This document shows positions 1 through 10,422 of a DNA stretch of 64,000 bases, in pieces (position 1 is the stretch's first letter; every line of letters begins with the position of its first letter). The notes beneath the pieces are model-generated. The model saw only the letters and a program-made list of their open reading frames with translations, was not told the origin of the DNA and did no database searches. The position numbers were made by a program, and so were the translations under genes. This stretch comes from Maribacter polysaccharolyticus (GTDB lineage Bacteria; Bacteroidota; Bacteroidia; Flavobacteriales; Flavobacteriaceae): positions 260,342-324,341 of the forward strand of contig NZ_JARBUY010000002.1 in NCBI RefSeq assembly GCF_028882255.1, read 5' to 3'.

Positions 1-46
1 AGGAAAAAGAAAAACAGTGGCCAACAAGAAAAAGGCAACTAAATAA
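1..46 (+). CDS. rpsM: 30S ribosomal protein S13, C-terminal end only
   Basis: Frame 2 of the first bases reads GKRKTVANKKKATK and stops with TAA at 44-46. This is the basic C-terminal tail typical of bacterial S13, which in this operon normally precedes rpsK. The rest of the gene lies before the window. S13 sits in the head of the small ribosomal subunit; rpsK follows after 13 bases in the same direction. Confidence 0.85.
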   Translation, partial: GKRKTVANKKKATK

Positions 47-59
47 TAAGTAGCAGATT

Positions 60-452
60 ATGGCAAAGTCAAATGCAAAAACGGCCAAGAAACGTAAGGT
101 TATAGTTGATGCTGTAGGAGAAGCTCACGTAACGGCATCTTTCAATAACATCATTATTTCATTGACCAATAAAAAGGGAGACGTTATTTCTTGGTCATCA
201 GCTGGTAAACAAGGATTCAGAGGGTCTAAGAAGAACACTCCTTATGCTGCACAGGTAGCTGCCGAGGATTGTGCCAAAGTAGCCCATGAAGCCGGTCTAA
301 GAAAGGTGAAGGTTTATGTAAAGGGACCTGGTAATGGTAGGGAATCCGCAATTCGTTCCATACATAATGCAGGGATCGAGGTTACCGAAATCATCGATGT
401 TACGCCTATGCCACACAATGGCTGTAGACCTCCAAAGAGAAGAAGAGTATAA
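60..452 (+). CDS. rpsK: 30S ribosomal protein S11
   Basis: The 130-residue product is full length for S11, a platform protein of the small subunit that contacts 16S rRNA near the mRNA exit. It shows the S11 signature around residues 90-105 ([12 protein letters not shown]) and the conserved C-terminal [18 protein letters not shown]. It lies 13 bases after rpsM and 87 bases before rpsD, inside the standard alpha-operon order. Identification rests on direct recognition of a highly conserved protein. Confidence 0.98.
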   Translation: MAKSNAKTAKKRKVIVDAVGEAHVTASFNNIIISLTNKKGDVISWSSAGKQGFRGSKKNTPYAAQVAAEDCAKVAHEAGLRKVKVYVKGPGNGRESAIRSIHNAGIEVTEIIDVTPMPHNGCRPPKRRRV

Positions 453-470
453 TTAACAACAGTAATTCAC

Positions 471-478
471 AGGAGGTG
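471..478 (+). promoter_or_regulatory. Isolated AGGAGGTG (perfect anti-Shine-Dalgarno complement) in the rpsK-rpsD spacer
   Basis: AGGAGGTG lies 61 bases before the rpsD ATG and has no ATG at a usual distance after it, so it is not a normal ribosome binding site for rpsD. A short inverted repeat, ATTAAG-C-CTTAAT, follows in the same spacer. Flavobacterial genes rarely carry strong SD sequences, so its presence in the leader of the S4 gene, a classic autoregulator of this operon in other bacteria, suggests a translational control element. That role is inference. Confidence 0.35.
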
Positions 479-539
479 TAGTTACGATTATCGAAGGATT
501 AAGCCTTAATTCATAATCACATTTCCAAACAAATAGAAG

Positions 540-1145
540 ATGGCAAGATATACAGGACCAAAAAGTAAAATCGCCCGTAAATTCGGTGAAGCGATTTTTG
601 GAGACGATAAGTCTTTTGAAAAGAAAAATTATCCTCCAGGACAACACGGACAAAATAGACGTAGGGGTAAAAAATCCGAATACGCAGTTCAGTTGATGGA
701 GAAACAAAAAGCGAAATATACCTATGGTATATTGGAACGCCAATTTAGAAATCTGTTTTCCAGTGCGAACAGAAGTAAAGGCGTTACCGGTGAGGTGCTT
801 TTGCAATTATGTGAGTCCAGACTGGACAATGTTGTTTATAGAATGGGTATTTCCACTTCAAGAAGGGGAGCAAGACAATTGGTTTCACACAGACATATTA
901 CGGTTAACGGGGAGTTGGTGGATATTCCATCATATTCGTTAAAAGCCGGTGATGTTGTTGGGGTAAGGGAAAAATCGAAGTCGCTGCAAACCATCCAAGA
1001 TTCCTTGGCGGCCAGTAATCATGTGTACGAATGGATTACCTGGAATTCTGAAAAGAAAGAGGGGACCTTTGTTTCCATTCCAGAGAGAATACAGATTCCT
1101 GAGAACATTAAGGAACAATTAATAGTCGAGTTATACTCAAAATAA
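540..1145 (+). CDS. rpsD: 30S ribosomal protein S4
   Basis: The 201-residue product matches S4 in length and order. It has an N-terminal [17 protein letters not shown] segment, a basic region, then the S4 RNA-binding domain around residues 95-155, including [14 protein letters not shown]4 is a primary 16S rRNA binder that starts small-subunit assembly and in several bacteria represses its own operon. The 87-base spacer before it is long for this operon and holds an AGGAGGTG element. rpoA follows after 18 bases. Confidence 0.98.
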   Translation: MARYTGPKSKIARKFGEAIFGDDKSFEKKNYPPGQHGQNRRRGKKSEYAVQLMEKQKAKYTYGILERQFRNLFSSANRSKGVTGEVLLQLCESRLDNVVYRMGISTSRRGARQLVSHRHITVNGELVDIPSYSLKAGDVVGVREKSKSLQTIQDSLAASNHVYEWITWNSEKKEGTFVSIPERIQIPENIKEQLIVELYSK

Positions 1146-1163
1146 AACAACACTGATCCAATT

Positions 1164-2156
1164 ATGGCATTATTTAATTTTCAGAAACCCGATAAAGTAA
1201 TAATGATCGATTCTTCAGATTTCGAAGGGAAATTTGAATTTCGACCATTGGAACCTGGCTACGGATTGACCATAGGGAATGCATTGCGAAGAGTTTTGCT
1301 TTCTTCTTTGGAAGGCCATGCGATTACTTCGGTAAGAATCGACAAAGTCGAACATGAATTCTCTGTTATACCTGGTGTTGTAGAAGATGTTACCGAGGTT
1401 ATCCTAAATTTGAAACAAGTTCGTTTCAAAAAACAGATTGAGGATTCTGAAGCAGAAGTGGTATCTATTTCCGTAAGTGGTAAAGAACAGTTGACTGCAG
1501 GCGATTTTCAAAAATTCATTTCGGGATATCAAGTATTGAATCCTGATTTGGTGATTTGTAACATGGATTCCAAAGTGGCGATCAATATGGAAATCGTTAT
1601 TGATAAAGGTAGGGGATATGTTCCTGCCGAGGAAAATAAGAAATCGAATGCTGCTTTGGGTACCATTGCCATCGATTCTATTTTTACACCGATCAAAAAT
1701 GTAAAATACAGTATCGAGAACTTTAGGGTAGAACAGAAAACCGATTATGAAAAATTGGTTTTTGAAATCGTTACCGATGGATCTATCCATCCAAAGGATG
1801 CTTTGACAGAAGGTGCCAAGGTTTTGATTCACCATTTCATGTTGTTCTCCGACGAGCGAATTACATTGGAAGCCGATGAAATTGCTCAAACCGAAACCTA
1901 TGATGAGGAATCATTGCATATGCGTCAGTTGTTGAAGACCAAATTGGTTGATATGGACCTTTCAGTACGTGCTTTGAATTGTTTGAAAGCCGCTGAAGTG
2001 GATACCTTGGGTGATTTGGTTTCCTTCAATAAGAACGATTTGATGAAGTTCAGGAATTTTGGAAAGAAATCCTTGACTGAATTGGAAGAATTGGTGATCA
2101 ATAAAGGTCTTAGCTTCGGTATGGATCTTTCAAAATATAAATTAGACAAAGATTAA
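1164..2156 (+). CDS. rpoA: DNA-directed RNA polymerase subunit alpha
   Basis: The 330-residue product has both alpha domains. The N-terminal dimerisation domain (about 1-230) includes [20 protein letters not shown], and the C-terminal domain (about 255-330) carries the helix-hairpin-helix [16 protein letters not shown] that contacts DNA and regulators. It assembles the polymerase core. It lies between rpsD and rplQ, with 60 bases before rplQ, as in most bacterial alpha operons. Confidence 0.98.
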   Translation: MALFNFQKPDKVIMIDSSDFEGKFEFRPLEPGYGLTIGNALRRVLLSSLEGHAITSVRIDKVEHEFSVIPGVVEDVTEVILNLKQVRFKKQIEDSEAEVVSISVSGKEQLTAGDFQKFISGYQVLNPDLVICNMDSKVAINMEIVIDKGRGYVPAEENKKSNAALGTIAIDSIFTPIKNVKYSIENFRVEQKTDYEKLVFEIVTDGSIHPKDALTEGAKVLIHHFMLFSDERITLEADEIAQTETYDEESLHMRQLLKTKLVDMDLSVRALNCLKAAEVDTLGDLVSFNKNDLMKFRNFGKKSLTELEELVINKGLSFGMDLSKYKLDKD

Positions 2157-2216
2157 ATAATCATATTTTGCTCCTCGGCTAATTCGGGTTTGGTAGCAAG
2201 ATGATAAAATTAAGAG

Positions 2217-2720
2217 ATGAGACACGGAAAAAAAGTTAATCATTTAGGAAGAAAGGCAGCCCATAGAAAGGCGATGTTGGCCAATATGGCCTGTTCCTTG
2301 ATCGAGCACAAGAGAATCAATACCACTGTGGCCAAGGCCAAAGCCCTAAAACAGTTTGTTGAGCCTTTGATCACAAAGTCAAAAGCGGAAAACAACCAAA
2401 CTGCGGATAAGGGTACGCATAACAGACGTATCGTTTTCAAATACCTAAGAAACAAATTGGCAGTTGCGGAATTGTTCAGTGAGGTATCTGAAAAAGTAGG
2501 GGATAGACCCGGTGGTTATACAAGGATCATTAAACTTGGGAACCGATTGGGGGATAATGCGGATATGGCAATGATCGAATTGGTTGATTTTAATGAGATC
2601 TACAATGCGGACAAGGCTAAGAAGAAAACTACAAGACGTAGTAGAAGAGGTAGTGGTGCTAAAAAAGAGGTTCCGCCGGTTCCTGTGGCTGATAACAAAT
2701 CTGACGATTCAGAAGAATAG
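2217..2720 (+). CDS. rplQ: 50S ribosomal protein L17
   Basis: The product opens with [20 protein letters not shown], the L17 signature, and the conserved core runs to about residue 125. The remaining 40 or so residues form an extension that is first lysine/arginine rich and then acidic (NKSDDSEE end). Such low-complexity tails are common on L17 of Bacteroidota, making the protein longer (167 residues) than the roughly 120-130 residues of many other phyla. It is the last gene of the ribosomal operon and is followed by a strong terminator. Confidence 0.97.
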   Translation: MRHGKKVNHLGRKAAHRKAMLANMACSLIEHKRINTTVAKAKALKQFVEPLITKSKAENNQTADKGTHNRRIVFKYLRNKLAVAELFSEVSEKVGDRPGGYTRIIKLGNRLGDNADMAMIELVDFNEIYNADKAKKKTTRRSRRGSGAKKEVPPVPVADNKSDDSEE

Positions 2721-2747
2721 GATGTCATTTACCAATACAATTTACAG

Positions 2748-2778
2748 AAGGATAAGCTTAACGGTTTATCCTTTTTTT
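2748..2778 (+). terminator. Rho-independent terminator after rplQ
   Basis: AAGGATAA at 2748-2755 pairs with TTATCCTT at 2766-2773 around a 10-base loop, and the right arm runs into a T tract ending at 2778. It starts 28 bases after the rplQ stop and closes the ribosomal operon. Confidence 0.85.
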
Positions 2779-2922
2779 ATATAATTAAAATGGGGATTGA
2801 TATTTGGGGGTATAATGGAATATCCTACCGTATCTGAAATTGGATTATCCGGAATGGGCTTCTTGAAAGCGGAATATTGTTTATTTTTAAACAGTTGGAA
2901 TATAATTGAAATTCATCGGTAT

Positions 2923-3642
2923 ATGGGAAAATTAATATCTTATGTTGTTTTATTGTCCGTAACCTTCGTTAGTCTACCGATTTTTGGCCAGACTTTACAG
3001 CTTCCCTTTGCCTCGAGTGATTATGTCGAAATTCCAGGGGGATCCACGTTAAGTTTGGTAAACAGGAAGGATATTATAAAAAATAAGACCGTCGACGGTT
3101 CCCCTTACATCTATCAAACCTGGGAAAATGATTCCAAAGTGTACTTTGAGGATAAGGTATACACTTTCAAACGCTTCAATTACAATGCATATGCGGAACG
3201 ATTTGAAGCTAAGATTTCTGAGGATTCGGTTTATATCATTAATCCTAGAGGGGTCGATAAAGTCATTATACGGGATAAGGTATACAGGAGGTATTTGGAT
3301 ACGGAATATATGAGGAACTCTTATTTCGAAGAGATTCTGGTCGCTAACGACTTCCTTTTCTTACGAAAACATTTTATCGTTATGCGTGAGCCGAACATAA
3401 ATCCATTGACGAAAGTTCCCGAAGGGTTGCCCAAATTACTTCATCAGGAAGATTATTATGTGAAAAAGGGGGCAAATGAACTGTTGGAAAAGTTGAAATT
3501 CAGGAAAAAGGATGTATTGAAATTAATATCCGAAAATAGTCTAAAGGAAGTGGAGACGTATGTGAAGAAGCATAAATTAAAATATAACAATCTTCACGAT
3601 GTTGTTTCAATTCTTAAGTATTATTTAGCTATAACCACTTAA
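2923..3642 (+). CDS. Exported protein of unknown function
   Basis: The open frame begins at 2797, but the ATG at 2923 gives a proper Sec signal peptide (MGKLISYVVLLSVTFVSLPIFGQ), so this start is preferred and yields 239 residues. The mature part is rich in charged residues and tyrosine. Short Lys/Arg- and Asp-rich stretches and the DKVYTFKRF and DKVYRRYLD echoes suggest a small beta-rich periplasmic domain, followed by a helical C-terminal third (ELLEKLKFRKKDVLKLI). I do not recognise a family. It stands alone between the rplQ terminator and carA, in the same direction. Confidence 0.75.
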   Translation: MGKLISYVVLLSVTFVSLPIFGQTLQLPFASSDYVEIPGGSTLSLVNRKDIIKNKTVDGSPYIYQTWENDSKVYFEDKVYTFKRFNYNAYAERFEAKISEDSVYIINPRGVDKVIIRDKVYRRYLDTEYMRNSYFEEILVANDFLFLRKHFIVMREPNINPLTKVPEGLPKLLHQEDYYVKKGANELLEKLKFRKKDVLKLISENSLKEVETYVKKHKLKYNNLHDVVSILKYYLAITT

Positions 3643-3719
3643 TTATATATATTCAAATCCTGAAGTTTGGATGAAAGGAAATTAAATACAAGAGTAAAGC
3701 AAAATTAAAATAATTATTA

Positions 3720-4847
3720 ATGAAATATCAATCTAAGAAAAAAGCATTGTTGTTATTGGCCGATGGAACCGTTTTTTATGGAAAATCAGTTGGAGGAAAA
3801 GAAGGAACGTCCTTTGGGGAGGTTTGTTTCAACACTGGTATGACCGGATATCAGGAGATTTTTACAGACCCTTCCTATTTTGGACAACTTATGGTCACTA
3901 CCAATGCCCATATTGGCAATTATGGAACCAATGAAGATGAATCGGAATCCGATAACGTCAAGATTGCCGGGTTGATCTGTAAGAATTTCAGCTACGATTA
4001 TTCCCGACCCGATGCCGACAAAAGTTTGTTGGAATTTTTGGAGGCGAACAATACCCTGGCCATTTCCGATGTGGATACAAGGGCTTTGGTGGGGTATATA
4101 CGTGATCACGGTGCCATGAATGCCGTAATATCGACCGAAGTGGATGACTTGGATAAGCTGAAAGAAGCGCTTAAGGAAATGCCCGGTATGGAAGGTCTTG
4201 AGTTGGCGTCGAAAGTCTCTACCCAAGAAGCGTACTTTTTTGGGGATGAAAACGCCACTTACAAGGTTTCCGCTTTGGATATCGGAATTAAAAAGAATAT
4301 CCTTAGAAACCTTGCCAAGAGGGACTGTTACATAAAAGTGTTCCCGTACGATACCTCCTTTGAGGAAATGGGTTCATGGAATCCTGACGGTTATTTCATT
4401 TCCAATGGCCCTGGTGATCCGGAACCTTTGAAAAATGCCATTCAAACCGCCAAGGATATCATTGCAAGTGATAAACCCCTCTTTGGTATCTGTTTGGGGC
4501 ATCAGGTAATTGCCTTGGCAAATGGGGTGTCTACCTATAAGATGTACAACGGACATCGTGGTATAAACCATCCGGTAAAGAATTTGCTCACGGGCAAAGG
4601 GGAAATCACAAGTCAAAACCACGGTTTTGCCATCAATAGGGAAGAGACGGAGTCACACCCCGAATTGGAGATTACCCATGTACATCTCAATGATCATACC
4701 GTAGCGGGTCTGCGCATGAAAAACAAGGATGTTTTCTCTGTGCAATACCATCCGGAAGCCAGTCCGGGACCCCATGATGCGGAATATCTTTTTGATCAGT
4801 TTATTGAATTGTTGGCGAAATCGTCCAAAGTGAAACAAGAAGTTTAA
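3720..4847 (+). CDS. carA: Carbamoyl-phosphate synthase small (glutaminase) subunit
   Basis: CarA hydrolyses glutamine and passes ammonia to CarB to make carbamoyl phosphate for arginine and pyrimidine synthesis. The 375-residue product has the CarA N-terminal domain (GTSFGEVCFNTGMTGYQEI) and a C-terminal class I amidotransferase domain with the nucleophile Cys in PLFGICLGHQ and the His/Glu pair in VQYHPEASPGPHD. The length is normal. carB is not adjacent; eno follows 101 bases downstream. Confidence 0.97.
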   Translation: MKYQSKKKALLLLADGTVFYGKSVGGKEGTSFGEVCFNTGMTGYQEIFTDPSYFGQLMVTTNAHIGNYGTNEDESESDNVKIAGLICKNFSYDYSRPDADKSLLEFLEANNTLAISDVDTRALVGYIRDHGAMNAVISTEVDDLDKLKEALKEMPGMEGLELASKVSTQEAYFFGDENATYKVSALDIGIKKNILRNLAKRDCYIKVFPYDTSFEEMGSWNPDGYFISNGPGDPEPLKNAIQTAKDIIASDKPLFGICLGHQVIALANGVSTYKMYNGHRGINHPVKNLLTGKGEITSQNHGFAINREETESHPELEITHVHLNDHTVAGLRMKNKDVFSVQYHPEASPGPHDAEYLFDQFIELLAKSSKVKQEV

Positions 4848-4891
4848 ACTATCGTTATTTTGATGTAAAAAGAGACCTTAAAAGCCTCTGA

Positions 4892-6241
<1,350 letters not shown>

Positions 6242-6256
6242 TGTTAAAATAATTTT

Positions 6257-6288
6257 AAAAAGCCTTTCATTTGAAAGGCTTTTTTTTT
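6257..6288 (+). terminator. Rho-independent terminator after eno
   Basis: AAAAAGCCTTTC at 6257-6268 pairs with GAAAGGCTTTTT at 6273-6284 around ATTT. The right arm merges into a T tract ending at 6288. It lies 15 bases after the eno stop. Confidence 0.92.
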
Positions 6289-6354
6289 GGCTTTGAGTCT
6301 AAGTTTAAGTAACTTCATAGCATAATGATTATTAATTAATGATTACGCTATTGC

Positions 6355-7896
6355 ATGACTAATTTTCTTTTCGTAGCCGCGGAAAATGATGGGCTATATA
6401 AATGTAAGGCTGGGGGTATGGGCGATGTGGTCCGCGATGTGCCAAGGCAAATTTCAGAAAGGGGGGATAAAGCCCATGTCATTGTGCCGGCCTATTCCAG
6501 GCTACATAAAGGAGGGACGTTCAAAACCCTGCTTCATTTTGAGCTGCGGGGGACGATTTATACCGCCGAGTTGTATGAGGTTGTTCCCAAGAAAGAGTTT
6601 CCCAATGTCCACCACTATGTCATCCACCATCCGGAAATCGAAGCTGGGGATATAGCCCAGATTTATCACAACAACCCGGTTGAACCCTTTTATTCGGATT
6701 TCATAAAATACGTGATTTTCTGTACAGCCGTGGCCGAGGCCATAAAACAAGGCGCTTTTGGTGACTTGGATATCGTGCATATGCACGATTGGCATTCGAG
6801 TCTGGTGGTGTTTTTAAAGACCTTTCACCCAGCATACGAAGTGCTCAAGAAAATCAGATTCGTATATAGCATCCACAATTTGGCAATACAGGGCATTCGG
6901 CCTTTTGAGAATAATTATGCATCGCTACGGAATTGGTTTCGGGACATCGATTATGATACCGATCAACTGAAAGACTATAGATATCAGGATTGTATTAACC
7001 TGATGGCCGTTGGTATCCGTTTTTCAGATGCCGTACATACCGTTTCGCCGTCGTATAAGGAAGATGTACTGCTACCTAGCGCTCCGCCCGAATTCATAGG
7101 AGGGGAAGGGCTAGAGGTCGATTTACTGAAGGCGGAAAACGAAGGTAGGTTGTTCGGTATTCTAAATGGCAGTAATTATTCCAATATTAGGGTGGCCCAG
7201 AAAAACCAGATCTATGGAAATATCATTATCGCCATTTTTCAATGGCTTCAGGAAGAATCAAAAAAATATAAGGCGGACTTTTTGGCCCATACCGGGGAAA
7301 AAGTGGTTAAGTATTTAACGGCACCACCCAGTTTTGTTGTATCCAGTGTGGCACGCTTAACCGAACAGAAATTTTATTTCTTTAAACGGTCTCCAGAGGC
7401 TTTGATCGAAATATTGAGGAAGTTGGAGGAACGCAATGGCATCCTTATGATTTTAGGGACGGGAGCTCCCGAATATGAGGAGTTGCTAAGGTCCATTAGT
7501 TATCAATATTCCAACCTGATCTTTATCAATGCCCAATCGGAAGATGTTATTGATTCCATTTATTTGGAAACAGACCTGTATTTCATGCCAAGCCTCTTTG
7601 AGCCTTGTGGAATCAGTCAAATGCTTGCCATGAGAAATGGACACCCCTGTTTGGTTCATCATACAGGTGGATTAAAGGATACGGTGGAACATATGAAAAC
7701 CGGATTTAGTTTTGATGGGGATACCTATGATGAAAAAATCAAGAACATGGTTGCCTCATTCGATGTTGTCCTTGATGTCTTTTATAACGATAAGGAACTT
7801 TGGAAAAAGTTACAGAGCAATGCGAAAAAAATGCGATTTACATGGAAGAAGTCCGTTGACGAATATTATAAGTCCTTATATCTGTGTAGCTCATAG
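6355..7896 (+). CDS. GT5-family starch/glycogen-synthase-like glycosyltransferase
   Basis: The 513-residue protein looks like a GlgA-type GT5 enzyme, which adds ADP-glucose to alpha-glucan chains. Visible landmarks are the N-terminal glycine-rich substrate loop KAGGMGDVV (residues 18-26), HMHDWHSSLVV, YSIHNLAIQGIRPF, VSPSYKEDV, the SVARLTEQK donor-binding strand, and SLFEPCGISQMLAM with the catalytic Glu. The loop usually reading GILNGID..WNP is GILNGSNYSN here and lacks the WNP part. No glgB, glgC or glgP lies nearby. Glycogen or other glucan synthesis is plausible; donor and acceptor are not proven by sequence. Confidence 0.85.
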   Translation: MTNFLFVAAENDGLYKCKAGGMGDVVRDVPRQISERGDKAHVIVPAYSRLHKGGTFKTLLHFELRGTIYTAELYEVVPKKEFPNVHHYVIHHPEIEAGDIAQIYHNNPVEPFYSDFIKYVIFCTAVAEAIKQGAFGDLDIVHMHDWHSSLVVFLKTFHPAYEVLKKIRFVYSIHNLAIQGIRPFENNYASLRNWFRDIDYDTDQLKDYRYQDCINLMAVGIRFSDAVHTVSPSYKEDVLLPSAPPEFIGGEGLEVDLLKAENEGRLFGILNGSNYSNIRVAQKNQIYGNIIIAIFQWLQEESKKYKADFLAHTGEKVVKYLTAPPSFVVSSVARLTEQKFYFFKRSPEALIEILRKLEERNGILMILGTGAPEYEELLRSISYQYSNLIFINAQSEDVIDSIYLETDLYFMPSLFEPCGISQMLAMRNGHPCLVHHTGGLKDTVEHMKTGFSFDGDTYDEKIKNMVASFDVVLDVFYNDKELWKKLQSNAKKMRFTWKKSVDEYYKSLYLCSS

Positions 7897-7951
7897 CCTT
7901 TTTTTGATACATTTCCACCTAAATATTTCACTGAATTTCCTATAAGGATTA

Positions 7952-7997
7952 TTAACAATTGCGGAATTGTTAAAATGATGCGTTTTCCTTAAATTTA
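7952..7997 (+). promoter_or_regulatory. gltA promoter overlapped by a 9-bp perfect inverted repeat
   Basis: TTAACAATT at 7952-7960 and AATTGTTAA at 7965-7973 are exact inverted repeats separated by GCGG. The right arm contains a TTG (7967-7969) lying 20 bases before TAAATTTA (7990-7997), a one-mismatch -7 box, and gltA starts at 8028. No T tract follows, so a terminator for the gene before it is less likely than an operator covering the -33 box. The reading as an operator is inference. Confidence 0.45.
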
Positions 7998-8027
7998 CCG
8001 CTTGATTTAACTCATTAAAATAAAAAA

Positions 8028-9311
8028 ATGTCAGACAAAGCAATTCTTGAATACGATGGTAAGAGGTATGAATTCCCAGTAATAAAGGATACTGAGAATG
8101 AATTGGCCATCGACATCAAATCATTAAGGTCGTCCACAGGGATGATAACCATTGATCCGGGCTTTAAGAATACCGGTTCATGTGAGAGTGAAATAACTTT
8201 TTTGGATGGTGAAAAAGGAATGCTTAGGTATAGGGGGTATGCGATAGAGGAACTGGCCGAAAAGGCCGATTTTCTGGAAGTTGCCTATCTACTGATATTT
8301 GGTGAATTACCCAATAAAGAACAGTTGGAGACCTTTCATGAGGATATAAAAGCCGAATCCCAAGTAGATGAGGAGATGAAGAAAATTTTGGATGGTTTTC
8401 CAAAGTCGGCACACCCAATGGGGGTTTTATCTTCCTTGACAAGTGCTTTGATCGCATTTAATCCCACATCGGTGAATATCTCTTCTGAAAAGGATATGTA
8501 CCATGCCATTGTAAAGATTTTAGGGAAATTCCCTGTTTTGGTGGCTTGGACCATGCGTAAAAAGAAAGGCTTGCCCCTTGATTATGGCGATGATAATTTG
8601 GGCTATGTTGAAAATCTTCATAAAATGATGTTCAAAAAGCCGAGTAAGGAATACAAAAGCAATAAGATCGTCATCGACGCCCTGGATAAATTGTTGATCC
8701 TTCATGCGGATCACGAACAAAACTGTTCTACCTCGGCGGTTCGTATCACCGGTTCATCCCACGCAGGATTATTCGTTTCATTGTCCGCAGGGATATCAGC
8801 CCTTTGGGGTCCCTTGCACGGAGGGGCCAACCAAGCGGTCATTGAAATGTTGGAAGCCATTAAGGAAGATGGTGGGGATACCCATAAATATATGGATAAA
8901 GCCAAAGACAAAAACGATGAGTTTAGGTTGATGGGATTTGGTCACCGGGTTTATAAAAACTTTGACCCAAGGGCTAGGATAATTAAAAAGGCGGCCGACG
9001 AGGTGCTAGAAGATTTGGGTATTGTAGACCCTATTTTGGATATTGCGAAGAGCTTGGAGAAAGTAGCCTTGGAGGATGAATATTTTGTAGAACGAAACTT
9101 ATATCCCAATGTGGATTTTTATTCCGGAATCATTTATAGGGCCCTGGGTATTCCACGTGAAATGTTCACGGTGATGTTCGCCATGGGAAGACTTCCGGGG
9201 TGGATTGCACAATGGAGGGAAATGAGACTTCGACATGAGCCGATAGGAAGGCCAAGGCAAGTGTATATCGGGAAAACGTATAGACCTTTTAAACCTTTGG
9301 AAGAAAGGTAA
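8028..9311 (+). CDS. gltA: Citrate synthase
   Basis: Citrate synthase condenses oxaloacetate and acetyl-CoA at the entry of the TCA cycle. The 427-residue product is of the longer type II (hexameric, NADH-sensitive in enterics) length, with an N-terminal small beta domain. Active-site regions are HADHEQNCSTSAVRITGSS, GPLHGGANQAV (catalytic His) and GFGHRVYKNFDPRA (His and Arg). It has its own candidate promoter with an inverted repeat and a terminator, so it is probably a single-gene transcript. Confidence 0.97.
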   Translation: MSDKAILEYDGKRYEFPVIKDTENELAIDIKSLRSSTGMITIDPGFKNTGSCESEITFLDGEKGMLRYRGYAIEELAEKADFLEVAYLLIFGELPNKEQLETFHEDIKAESQVDEEMKKILDGFPKSAHPMGVLSSLTSALIAFNPTSVNISSEKDMYHAIVKILGKFPVLVAWTMRKKKGLPLDYGDDNLGYVENLHKMMFKKPSKEYKSNKIVIDALDKLLILHADHEQNCSTSAVRITGSSHAGLFVSLSAGISALWGPLHGGANQAVIEMLEAIKEDGGDTHKYMDKAKDKNDEFRLMGFGHRVYKNFDPRARIIKKAADEVLEDLGIVDPILDIAKSLEKVALEDEYFVERNLYPNVDFYSGIIYRALGIPREMFTVMFAMGRLPGWIAQWREMRLRHEPIGRPRQVYIGKTYRPFKPLEER

Positions 9312-9334
9312 ACACTTTGGAAACTTGTATAGGA

Positions 9335-9370
9335 AACACCCTTTTTTAATTTAGATTAGGGTGTTTTTTT
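9335..9370 (+). terminator. Rho-independent terminator after gltA
   Basis: AACACCCT at 9335-9342 pairs with AGGGTGTT at 9358-9365, with a T-rich 15-base loop. A run of T follows to 9370. It lies 24 bases after the gltA stop. Confidence 0.85.
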
Positions 9371-9392
9371 ATGGTCAAAGATTCCGATTGTC

Positions 9393-9400
9393 TATATTTG
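9393..9400 (+). promoter_or_regulatory. Candidate -7 promoter element (TATATTTG)
   Basis: An exact TAnnTTTG box ends 14 bases before the ATG at 9415 and comes directly after the gltA terminator. It would give a very short leader for the arginine-deiminase-like gene. No good -33 box is seen. Confidence 0.45.
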
Positions 9401-9414
9401 GTCAAAATTTAGGC

Positions 9415-10332
9415 ATGTTGCACCTGCATATAAATAACGAAACCTCAAAGTTGAAGGCAGTGATTTTGGGTACGGCCAAGGCAAGCGGTCCCGTTCCACT
9501 ACCTGAAGAGGCCTATGACCCAAAGTCCTTGGAGCATATCCTGTTGGGCACGTATCCAAAGGAAGAGGATATGGTCAAGGAAATGGAGGCATTCGCAAAG
9601 GTTTTTGAAAAATATGGGGTACGGGTCTTTCGACCTGAAGTCATTGCCGATTGCAATCAGATATTTTCAAGGGATATAGCTTTCGTCATAGACGATAAGT
9701 TGGTCAAGGCGAATATCCTACCCGATCGGGAGGAAGAATTCGAGGCCATTCGTCATGTACTCGATATGATCAAAGAAGAAAACATCCTATATCCACCGGA
9801 GGAAGTACATATTGAAGGAGGGGATGTGATGCCTTGGGGCGATTATATCTTTATCGGTACTTATACGGGGAGCGATTATCCCGATTATATAACGGCACGG
9901 ACCAATAAGGAAGGGGTTGAATATATTCAAGGGATGTTCCCGGGGAAAAAGGTCAAATCTTTCGAATTGCGAAAGTCGATCAAGAACCCCAGGGAAAATG
10001 CATTGCATTTGGATTGTTGCTTTCAGCCTGTTGGCAGGGATAAGGCGATCATACATAAGAACGGCTTTTTGATTGAAGAGGAATACGAATGGCTGGTCGC
10101 CTATTTTGGTAAGGAGAATATCTTTGAGATCACATCCGATGAGATGTATCAAATGTATAGCAATGTATTCTCGATTGCCCCGGATGTTGTTGTTTCTGAA
10201 CGTAATTTCAATCGATTGAATACTTGGTTAAGGGAACAGGGCTTTACGGTCGAGGAAATTCCCTATGCCGAAATCTCTAAACAGGGAGGTTTATTGCGCT
10301 GTAGCACGATGCCCTTGGTTCGGGAACAATAA
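9415..10332 (+). CDS. Arginine-deiminase/dimethylargininase-like hydrolase
   Basis: The 305-residue protein belongs to the guanidine-modifying (amidinotransferase) fold. It shows an Asp-containing N-terminal loop (NQIFSRDIAFVID), EGGDVMPWGDYIFIG (substrate Glu/Asp), HLDCCFQPVGRDKAI with the catalytic His region, and a C-terminal LRCSTMPLVRE whose Cys fits the catalytic thiol. Members act on arginine or methylated arginines to release ammonia or amines and leave citrulline. The next gene is the citrulline hydrolase CtlX, so an arginine substrate is the likeliest reading, though inferred. The frame is open from a GTG at 9361 inside the gltA terminator; ATG 9415 is chosen. Confidence 0.85.
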   Translation: MLHLHINNETSKLKAVILGTAKASGPVPLPEEAYDPKSLEHILLGTYPKEEDMVKEMEAFAKVFEKYGVRVFRPEVIADCNQIFSRDIAFVIDDKLVKANILPDREEEFEAIRHVLDMIKEENILYPPEEVHIEGGDVMPWGDYIFIGTYTGSDYPDYITARTNKEGVEYIQGMFPGKKVKSFELRKSIKNPRENALHLDCCFQPVGRDKAIIHKNGFLIEEEYEWLVAYFGKENIFEITSDEMYQMYSNVFSIAPDVVVSERNFNRLNTWLREQGFTVEEIPYAEISKQGGLLRCSTMPLVREQ

Positions 10333-10422
10333 GTTCGGTATAAGTTCAAAACAATTTTACGATATAATTAAGCCATTACCCTTACCGAAAAGGTATATTT
10401 GCCATAATACATAACTTCAAGG

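Noticed and set aside
1404-1889. 161-codon frame antisense to rpoA
   Set aside because: It is a shadow of the rpoA coding sequence; rpoA is clear and conserved.
9361-9414. N-terminal extension of the arginine-deiminase-like protein from a GTG at 9361
   Set aside because: The extension lies in the terminator of gltA, and ATG 9415 gives the normal family start.
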